In this document: piece by piece, positions 14,745 to 20,224 of the stretch
Numbering within the stretch: the first letter of the stretch is position 1
Layout of the letters: every line of letters begins with the position of its first letter
Virus record (IMG/VR): IMGVR_UViG_3300025305_000117
Location: 1-26,033 of that record
From: a virus
Length of the DNA stretch: 26,033 bases
Strand: one strand, 5' to 3'
Position numbers and translations under genes: made by a program
Notes under the pieces: generated by a model
The model's input: only the letters and a program-made list of their open reading frames with translations
Databases searched by the model: none
What the model was told of the DNA's origin: nothing

Positions 14745-15731
14745 TACCAGATATACTTCGCTGTTTTTAGATTTATGCAAGGTTGGTTTCTTGGCTACGA
14801 ATTCAGTACCAAGGATGTGGTCACAGGCTTTAGCCGACCTTGACCCTGCCCAGACAATCCAATCTTCATTTTCGGCTAATTTGGACGACCATGATTTGAT
14901 ATAACTTGCGCTGTTCTGGATGACTGAACTTCTGTCAATCCCTGCAATAGCGCACAAGTAAGTTGAACCAAGTTCAGCAACCAACTCTTCCTTGCTGTAC
15001 TCATGTGAGCCGAAGAAATTCAGACCAGTAACACCTTCTCTTGCCAGTCTTTTCTTGTGACCAGTGGAATGAACTAACTCATGGAAGAATGTTGAATAGT
15101 ATTCTTCGTCAGAGATGAACTTCTCTGGTTTGACCATGTGTACTTCATCCTTCGCAGGAGTGTAATAGCATCTATCGTTCTGGTCATGGAACACATCTGG
15201 CTTGGATGGATAATTAGCGACTATCTCTTCACAAGCAGCTACAGGACTGAAATCCCTCACATCGTCGTCATCTTCAATCACGGGATAATACTTCTCTGGA
15301 AGACCTTCACATTGGTTCGCATTGAATACGTTGAATGAGAAGAGAGATGGCAATTGTTTATACGTTCCAGTACCACGGCATTTACCACAACTGCCACCAG
15401 AACAGCCACCAGATGTACCATAATAGCCAGTACAGTCTTCCGACGGGTAAAACTTCCAGTAACTCACAGGAAATGACTTCTCACCCTTCTTGACCTGACC
15501 ACCTAATTTCTTAGCCTGACCGAAGGTTAACCACCAAGGTGATTCATATCCGGCACAGCCAAGTAAACTCAGGTTAGTGCCACGATAAACCTTGTTAGTT
15601 GATGCAGACCGAGGTGCATTGAACTTGCCACCACTCCAAGGCTTTTGCCAAGGGACTATTCCATCCTTCAGAAAGCCCAGAATCCGGTCATTGATTCTCT
15701 TGCAGATTTGATTGTATTTTGCTTTATTCAC
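14739..15731 (-). CDS. ardC: ArdC-like anti-restriction protein with metallopeptidase domain
   Basis: The N-terminal part (ILGFLKDGIVPWQKPW, TNLSLL, WLTFGQAKKLGGQVKKGEKS, SFNVFNANQCEGL) matches the ssDNA-binding domain of ArdC. The C-terminal part has the zincin motif HELVHSTGH (H217, E218, H221) and EELVAELG near 247, as in the ArdC metallopeptidase domain. ArdC proteins protect incoming plasmid DNA from restriction; a similar role for phage DNA is inferred. A cysteine cluster (C100, C110, C115, C118) is inserted before SFNVFN and looks DnaJ-like (CGKCRGTG). I prefer GTG 15731 as the start. It lies six bases after the ACATGGAG leader and overlaps the previous stop by four bases, whereas ATG 15743 is inside the leader. 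Confidence 0.85.
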   Translation of the reverse strand: MNKAKYNQICKRINDRILGFLKDGIVPWQKPWSGGKFNAPRSASTNKVYRGTNLSLLGCAGYESPWWLTFGQAKKLGGQVKKGEKSFPVSYWKFYPSEDCTGYYGTSGGCSGGSCGKCRGTGTYKQLPSLFSFNVFNANQCEGLPEKYYPVIEDDDDVRDFSPVAACEEIVANYPSKPDVFHDQNDRCYYTPAKDEVHMVKPEKFISDEEYYSTFFHELVHSTGHKKRLAREGVTGLNFFGSHEYSKEELVAELGSTYLCAIAGIDRSSVIQNSASYIKSWSSKLAENEDWIVWAGSRSAKACDHILGTEFVAKKPTLHKSKNSEVYLVG

Positions 15732-15964
15732 TTTGAACTCCATGTTTGACTATTGTTAGTAGATTGATACACAAACTCACCTATAATTCCCTGAGATGAT
15801 TCCCATGACGGCTCTCCGAGTGTATGACCACTATCCTTCACTACACCCGAGAGAGATTCAATCTCGTAGTAACCTGTACTCAGGTTGATGTAGAATGTGT
15901 AAGTAAGATAACTGCCCAGTGATGAGAATGTGCAGGTGAAACTTCGGTGATTATTTTTACTCAT
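15728..15964 (-). CDS. Hypothetical protein, 78 aa
   Basis: The protein MSKNNHRSFTCTFSSLGSYLTYTFYIN looks beta-rich, with GYYEIESLSG in the middle, and is not recognised. The ATG at 15964 follows the leader ACATGGAG by six bases. Hammerhead cleavage would leave a 22-nt 5' leader ahead of this ATG. The stop overlaps the start of the ArdC-like gene, so the two are probably translated together. Confidence 0.6.
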   Translation of the reverse strand: MSKNNHRSFTCTFSSLGSYLTYTFYINLSTGYYEIESLSGVVKDSGHTLGEPSWESSQGIIGEFVYQSTNNSQTWSSK

Positions 15965-15980
15965 TTTTTACTCCATGTTT

Positions 15981-16035
15981 GGTTAAGACGGGGAACGAGT
16001 CCCCGTTTCGAGTATTGAACTCTCGTCAGTTAACC
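15981..16035 (-). ncRNA. Type I hammerhead ribozyme
   Basis: Read on the minus strand from 16035: GGTTAA (stem I), CTGACGA (core, CUGANGA), GAGT-TCAAT-ACTC (stem II, four base pairs), GAA, ACGGGGA-CTCGT-TCCCCGT (stem III, seven base pairs), C17, TTAACC (stem I, six base pairs). All invariant core bases are present and the cleavage triplet is GUC, so the cut falls between 15987 and 15986. Stem I is open, making it type I. The UGA stop of the upstream gene is within CUGACGA and its last two sense codons form stem I. Cleavage would separate the first cistron of the operon from the 78-aa and ArdC-like genes. Hammerheads are known in phages; activity here is inferred. Confidence 0.93.
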
Positions 16036-16457
16036 TTCGCATCAGCCCCAAAGTATCTTTCTACGGCATCTTCTTCACCTTCGGTGATTGCAGGGTCTTC
16101 GACTATGACCGGGTCAAGCGTAACTGTAGCACTCTTAGGAAGACTACTAATGTCGTGAATGAATCTGTAATCATTTGAGCATACATGACCAACATGATAT
16201 GATAGACCATCATAGGTTGAATGCCATTGAATCCAATCATACTTGCCTTCAGTCTGTATCAATCTGTTAAGACGAAGTAACAATTTGGTCGGGTAATACT
16301 TACCTGATTCTATACCATAAAATTCACCACCATTTACATCAGACACTATTGCATGACCCCTTGGAAGTGTAGAGAATAATTCCCCTGCTCTGCTCAGTAA
16401 GACACTGAGTTCTGACGAATGCAGGACATATTCTGATTGTGTTTTGTAGTTTCTCAT
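16026..16457 (-). CDS. Hypothetical protein, first gene of the leftward operon
   Basis: The 143-residue protein (MRNYKTQSEYVLHSSELSVLLS...) contains ESGKYYPTKLLLRLNRL, DWIQWHSTYDGLSYHVGHVCS and an acidic C-terminal tail. I do not recognise it. First-cistron position suggests high early expression, as for many phage host-takeover or anti-defence proteins, but that is inference. The ATG at 16457 follows the ACATGGAG leader by six bases. A frame reaching 16640 would read through the predicted promoter and is unlikely. Its last codons and stop are shared with the hammerhead ribozyme. Confidence 0.6.
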   Translation of the reverse strand: MRNYKTQSEYVLHSSELSVLLSRAGELFSTLPRGHAIVSDVNGGEFYGIESGKYYPTKLLLRLNRLIQTEGKYDWIQWHSTYDGLSYHVGHVCSNDYRFIHDISSLPKSATVTLDPVIVEDPAITEGEEDAVERYFGADAKVN

Positions 16458-16495
16458 TTCTGACTCCATGTTAAATGCGGTTAATTCCGCCCCAC

Positions 16496-16523
16496 AATAT
16501 ACAAAGATTACAACTGTTTCCAA
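16496..16523 (-). promoter_or_regulatory. Sigma70-type promoter for the leftward early operon
   Basis: On the minus strand TTGGAA (16518-16523) and TATATT (16496-16501) are separated by 16 bases. The transcript would start near 16489 and pass a small hairpin, GCGG-AATTAA-CCGC, before the first ribosome binding site. Confidence 0.55.
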
Positions 16524-16676
16524 TAACATATTTACATATAATGATATATTAATGGGCTTCACGACAAGGATTTTAACAATATTTGTATGGTTTGTACCAA
16601 TATCTATATCATTTACATACATAGAGAGAAGAAATTCCAATCCGTATCTGATACCAAGGAGGAGAGGGGATTATAA

Positions 16677-16880
16677 GTGTATATCCCTATGGCTCGTCCA
16701 CCATCTAAAGAATGGAGAGCGAATACAGGGTCACGGGAGGTGATTTGTATAACAATTTACCTAATATGTTATGGTGTTTCTCGTCGAGAGAAGGTTGGAT
16801 ACCCTATTATATGGTCACTCTCGGTCATCATGGCATGGAATCAGGGTGATTCACAGTCGGTGACACCCGTGCATAAATAA
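16677..16880 (+). CDS. Possible small regulator gene in the divergent region
   Basis: A 67-codon frame starts at GTG 16677 behind a very purine-rich AAGGAGGAGAGGGG (16656-16669). The product has MARPPSKEW, then an ICYGVSRREKVGYPIIW stretch that weakly recalls a helix-turn-helix, and no other motif. It lies between the two divergent promoters, where a phage repressor or anti-repressor would be expected. Codon use gives no clear support. It is the only candidate gene in the 16458-17009 stretch. Confidence 0.4.
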   Translation: MYIPMARPPSKEWRANTGSREVICITIYLICYGVSRREKVGYPIIWSLSVIMAWNQGDSQSVTPVHK

Positions 16881-16900
16881 ATAAATGTGTCGTCGGTGAC
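16856..16900 (+). repeat. Direct repeats GTCGGTGAC in the divergent control region
   Basis: GTCGGTGAC occurs at 16856-16864 and 16892-16900, each followed by ACCC or CACCC, 36 bases apart. A related inverted GGTCAC lies at 16813-16818. They sit 75-120 bases upstream of the rightward -35 box and could be operator sites. A short ATAA tandem and a GC-rich run (around 16913-16923) lie beside them. Confidence 0.4.
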
Positions 16901-16974
16901 CACCCAGTCCACGGGGCGGGGCGGCTCGTCATCTATATAGTCCCCATTGTTATATTTCAGGTAAAATAAACAGG

Positions 16975-17004
16975 TTGACAAAGATTACAGATAATGTGTA
17001 AGAT
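16975..17004 (+). promoter_or_regulatory. Sigma70-type promoter for the rightward operon
   Basis: A consensus TTGACA (16975-16980) is followed after 18 bases by TAAGAT (16999-17004). The predicted start of transcription, about 17010-17012, coincides with the ATG of the first gene, so the first message may be leaderless. Confidence 0.65.
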
Positions 17005-17009
17005 AGAGC

Positions 17010-17165
17010 ATGATAAAGTTCGCTATTGGTTTCGTTATGGGTTTTGTCTTCGCATTTTTAGTATGTGGAGCAGCCTTAATAGCAAAGGATGAGCGAGATT
17101 TAAAGAGAAGGCGACTCCGTAATGAGACGGGAGCCTTTTGGCATAATAAGGGGGTAGATGATTAG
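17010..17165 (+). CDS. Small single-pass membrane protein, 51 aa
   Basis: The protein starts MIKFAIGFVMGFVFAFLVCG, one hydrophobic helix of about 20 residues. A short basic region (KDERDLKRRRLRNE) and a hydrophilic end follow, suggesting N-out/C-in insertion by the positive-inside rule. There is no ribosome binding site; the ATG sits where transcription should start. The stop abuts the ATG of the next gene. Function unknown. Confidence 0.6.
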   Translation: MIKFAIGFVMGFVFAFLVCGAALIAKDERDLKRRRLRNETGAFWHNKGVDD

Positions 17166-17618
17166 ATGACATTAAATATTAAAGAGATAGTTGAGGTATT
17201 CGGTAATGAAACGGCATTAAAGGTAGATGGTTACGATGATTGTATAGTTGGTGTAGATGGTGATGGTCGGTTGGTATATGACAGGATGAAGATGTTGGAA
17301 AAGTTAGGGAAGGATATGAGTTTTGAGGAAGCAGAGGAGTATTTTGAGTTTAACATAGCTGGTTCTCACATGGGTGAGATGAATCCGTTATACATTAATT
17401 TACTAAGTAATGATGGCAGTTTTTGCGAGCATCTTAACACGGAGTACCAGCCAGAGGAGGTTGAGAACAATGCTTCGGAGTCATTAATTTGTTTAGACTG
17501 TGGTGAGGATTTAGACCCACCAGAGCCAGATTGGGATTTAGAGTTACGAAAAAGTATGGATAAATTGGACAGTCCCTTGGGAGCAGGTTTTGCTCATAAG
17601 GACATAAAAGAAGGTTAG
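17166..17618 (+). CDS. Conserved phage protein with C-terminal zinc-ribbon-like segment
   Basis: The first 80 residues (ALKVDGYDDCIVGVD, LVYDRMKMLEKL, EEAEEYFEFNIAGSHMGEMNPLYI) match a family of small phage proteins widespread in early regions; its function is unknown to me. The rest has a cysteine/histidine set (CEHLN and CLDCGEDLD) that could bind zinc. The pairing looks like a two-domain fusion. The ATG directly follows the previous stop, with AAGGGGG about a dozen bases upstream. Confidence 0.7.
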   Translation: MTLNIKEIVEVFGNETALKVDGYDDCIVGVDGDGRLVYDRMKMLEKLGKDMSFEEAEEYFEFNIAGSHMGEMNPLYINLLSNDGSFCEHLNTEYQPEEVENNASESLICLDCGEDLDPPEPDWDLELRKSMDKLDSPLGAGFAHKDIKEG

Positions 17619-17620
17619 TA

Positions 17621-17842
17621 ATGGTAAAATTATTAAAGACGAGTGAGTTATGTGAATTTCTTGGTGTATCCCGTCAGTGTATATATAAGTGGCGTAATCA
17701 GGAGAATCCGATACCGACAGCTATTAATAACACGAATGGTGGCGGTAAGTTAATCAGGTATAAATTAGAAGATGTAATGGTATGGTTAAACAGTAATGGA
17801 AAAGAAGAGAGAGCCAAAGTTTTACGCCAAGAAGAGGACTAA
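17621..17842 (+). CDS. Excisionase/AlpA-like HTH protein
   Basis: The 73-residue protein contains LLKTSELCEFLGVSRQCIYKWRNQENPIPTAI and LIRYKLEDVMVWL, a complete MerR/excisionase-type winged helix. Such proteins bind DNA as regulators or recombination directionality factors. It lies just upstream of the replication initiator and overlaps a small basic frame at its 3' end. AAGG precedes the ATG. A role in controlling the rightward operon or excision is possible. Confidence 0.75.
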   Translation: MVKLLKTSELCEFLGVSRQCIYKWRNQENPIPTAINNTNGGGKLIRYKLEDVMVWLNSNGKEERAKVLRQEED

Positions 17843-17966
17843 GTCTGGTCGTTATATTACGATAGCGGAAGCAGCTACAAGGCAGGAGTTGATTGAGCGT
17901 ATTAAGTCAGATAGTAACACATACAGAGAAAGAGAGAGGTACAAAGATGGCAAAGAGATACTTTGA
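17796..17966 (+). CDS. Small basic protein overlapping its neighbours, 56 aa
   Basis: The frame encodes MEKKREPKFYAKKRTKSGRY, then ITIAEAATRQELIERIKS and a charged end. It overlaps the HTH gene by 47 bases and the initiator gene by 20 bases in different frames. It bridges the otherwise empty 104-base gap between them, which supports it as a coupled gene; the ribosome binding site is weak. Function unknown, possibly nucleic-acid binding. Confidence 0.5.
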   Translation: MEKKREPKFYAKKRTKSGRYITIAEAATRQELIERIKSDSNTYRERERYKDGKEIL

Positions 17967-18675
17967 TACAGATATATGGAAGAAGAAGTGGTTTCGTAGT
18001 TTATCCCCGAAGTATAAGAGTTCATGGTGGTATTTGATTAGTCAGTGTGACCATGCTGGATTTTTTGACCCAGATATAGACATAATGAGTATATTTGTAG
18101 GTGAAGAATTGGATGAGACGGAGTTAATGGAAACATTTTCAAGCAGGATTGAATATTTGGAAAATGGTAAATGGTTTATACCGAAGTTTATACAATTTCA
18201 GTATAAAGTGTCACATCCTGATGAATTGAATTTAAGTAATAGAGTGCATAAGTCCGTCTATGAACGCATAGAAAAGTATAGTTATTTGTTTAGACCCATC
18301 GATGACCCTACCAAGGGTCATGTAAGGGTCATGCAAGGGTCATCCAAAGAAATGGAAGGGTCTAAAGACAAAGACAAAGATAAAGATAAAGTCTTTAATA
18401 CTAAGATTAAACAAATAAAAAGAAAGGTGTTTAAAATTCCAAATGAAAATGAAGTCGTTAAATATTGCAAAGAAAGAAGTAATTCGGTTAATGCTAAGAG
18501 ATTCATATCTTTTTATGAATCTAAGGGTTGGATGGTAGGCAAGAACAAGATGAAGGATTGGGAAGCTGCTGTTCGTTCTTGGGAGCAGGCAGAGCAGAAC
18601 AACAATAGTTCCATAAAGGGTTCGAGCAGGGCATTCGTACAGGAATCGGATAAGCAGAGGGAACGTGATTTCTAA
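17947..18675 (+). CDS. Phage replication initiator (DnaD-like replisome organiser)
   Basis: The N-terminal region (MAKRYFDTDIWKKKWFRSLSPKYKSSWWYLISQCDHAGFF..., FIQFQY, HKSVYERI) has the layout of phage replication-initiator winged-helix domains. The C-terminal part (VVKYCKERSNSVNAKRFISFYESKGWMVGKNKMKDWEAAVRSWE) is the typical DnaD-like tail. A charged KDKDKDKDK linker joins them, encoded next to repeats that may form the origin. I choose ATG 17947 with AGAGAGG upstream, not the frame from 17893. The DnaC-like ATPase on the opposite strand is its expected partner in loading the helicase. The last codons overlap the terminase start. Confidence 0.8.
   Translation: MAKRYFDTDIWKKKWFRSLSPKYKSSWWYLISQCDHAGFFDPDIDIMSIFVGEELDETELMETFSSRIEYLENGKWFIPKFIQFQYKVSHPDELNLSNRVHKSVYERIEKYSYLFRPIDDPTKGHVRVMQGSSKEMEGSKDKDKDKDKVFNTKIKQIKRKVFKIPNENEVVKYCKERSNSVNAKRFISFYESKGWMVGKNKMKDWEAAVRSWEQAEQNNNSSIKGSSRAFVQESDKQRERDF
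18304..18362 (+). repeat. Iteron-like AGGGTC repeats, candidate replication origin
   Basis: AGGGTC occurs in direct orientation at 18314, 18325, 18336 and 18357 and inverted at 18304-18309. The spacings of 11, 11 and 21 bases place the copies on the same helical face. An A-rich stretch follows (about 18363-18450). The block lies inside the replication initiator gene at the domain linker, the same place where lambda carries its origin in gene O. The linker tolerates low-complexity sequence, so function is inferred. Confidence 0.5.
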
Positions 18676-20224
18676 ATACAAATTCAGACCACACAGGGGT
18701 AAGCAGACAGAGTTTTTAAAATCTACTTCGAACTGGATATTCTACGGTGGAGCGAGGGGTGGTGGTAAATCACTGATGCTGGCATGGAAGGCAGCGTTAG
18801 TACCGAGGGCATACCATTATGAGCGTTTAAGGCGCAGGATAGAGCCAGAACAGGTAGAAGTTTTAAAAGCAGAAGGTAAATCTGTTAAAACGGTTGTAGA
18901 TGCTGTATCGATTGATTTTGCTGATTACATTGGGATTTTGATGAGAAGGACATTTCCCCAGTTGGAAAGGAACTTAAAGCCGGAATGTGATAAGTTGTAT
19001 AAGCTGTACGGGGCGAACTGGCAGGAAAGAAATAAATGCTATGTGTTCCCCAGTGGGGCAAAGATTTATCTGGTTCATTGCCAAGACAGAAGGGCTTTGG
19101 ATAACTACATTGGTGGTAACTATAATTTCATTGGGGTTGATGAAGCGAATCAATTTCCAGAAGATTGGATAGAAGAGCTGTCAACGTCGGCTCGTACCGA
19201 CAATCAGCTACTGCAGCCGCAGATATGCTTAACATCCAATCCCGGCAATATTGGTCACATATGGTTAAAACGCAAGTTTATTGACCGCTGCCCGCCTGTT
19301 GCCATAGGGAAACCGAAATATAACGAACAGTTCGATGTTTATTATCAGAATCAAAAAACGGGTAAGCCATTTATTGACGAAGAAGGGATTAGTTATCACT
19401 TTATACCAGCGACAGTATTTGATAATCCGACTCTTCTGGATAATGACCCCAATTACGTCAGAAAATTGAAAAATTTGAATCCTGTATTGAGAGCCATGTG
19501 GCTGGAAGGACGGTGGGATGTTTTCGCTGGAACTTATTTTGATAACTGGAATCCCATGCATCATGTTATACCGAAAGCATATTTCCAATATGGTGTTCAT
19601 TTCAAGAAGAATACACACACCCTTTACAGATTTTACGATTATGGCACAAAGGCTCCATTTGTCTGCTTGTTTGCTGCGGTTGACCGTGACGACAATATGA
19701 TAATATTTGATGAAATAACCGAGACTGGGCTATCCGCATCCAAGCAGGTAAAAAAGGTCAATGAGTACACTTGGGAAACTTATAAATTAAAACCAAATGA
19801 TTTCGATGATGATATTGCAGACCCCGCATATTGGACGAAACATTCTGAAAAAGAAGGTATGTTATACTCACCTGCAGACTTCTATGGTGACGATGGAATC
19901 TTTTTATCCAAGGGCAATAATGACCGTAAATCTGGAGCTAAAATCGTCTATGAAGGGCTGGAAACACCAGACGAAGGGGTTCCCCGTATTCGGTTTACAG
20001 AAAATTGTTTACAATGTATTGAAACATTTCCTAACTTACCATCGGCAGAAAATGACCCCGAAGACATTGATACCAAAGCGGATGACCATCACTACGATGC
20101 TCTCAGGTATGGTAGTTTGAAAGTTCTGCCAAGCCTTGCTATATATGAAAAAAGAAAAAAAGGGTGGCGTTATCGAATAGGAAAGTCTGATTCTGATGGC
20201 AGCACTAACTGGAAAACAGCATAA
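18665..20224 (+). CDS. terL: Terminase large subunit
   Basis: The 519-residue packaging motor has Walker A GGARGGGKS (28-36), Walker B FIGVDEANQ (D159, E160) and a C-terminal RNase H-like nuclease with D325 in FYDYGTKAP, D386 in DIADPAYW and the D473/D474...D478 motif DDHHYDALRYG. It translocates DNA into the prohead and cuts the concatemer. The GTG start overlaps the initiator gene by 11 bases and has GAGG upstream; the stop overlaps the portal ATG by one base. No small terminase gene is next to it; the HTH protein at 10648-11244 is one candidate. Confidence 0.95.
   Translation: MISKYKFRPHRGKQTEFLKSTSNWIFYGGARGGGKSLMLAWKAALVPRAYHYERLRRRIEPEQVEVLKAEGKSVKTVVDAVSIDFADYIGILMRRTFPQLERNLKPECDKLYKLYGANWQERNKCYVFPSGAKIYLVHCQDRRALDNYIGGNYNFIGVDEANQFPEDWIEELSTSARTDNQLLQPQICLTSNPGNIGHIWLKRKFIDRCPPVAIGKPKYNEQFDVYYQNQKTGKPFIDEEGISYHFIPATVFDNPTLLDNDPNYVRKLKNLNPVLRAMWLEGRWDVFAGTYFDNWNPMHHVIPKAYFQYGVHFKKNTHTLYRFYDYGTKAPFVCLFAAVDRDDNMIIFDEITETGLSASKQVKKVNEYTWETYKLKPNDFDDDIADPAYWTKHSEKEGMLYSPADFYGDDGIFLSKGNNDRKSGAKIVYEGLETPDEGVPRIRFTENCLQCIETFPNLPSAENDPEDIDTKADDHHYDALRYGSLKVLPSLAIYEKRKKGWRYRIGKSDSDGSTNWKTA

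Noticed and set aside
16458-16640. N-terminal extension of the first leftward gene
   Set aside because: The extension reads through a good promoter and an A/T-rich control region, while ATG 16457 has the operon's standard leader.
16871-16885. Short ATAA tandem repeat
   Set aside because: Too short to be more than a local AT-rich run, though noted beside the possible operators.
18360-18400. KDKDKDKDK coding repeat as a mobile or selected repeat
   Set aside because: Charged low-complexity linkers are common in this type of initiator; only the adjacent AGGGTC spacing seemed informative.
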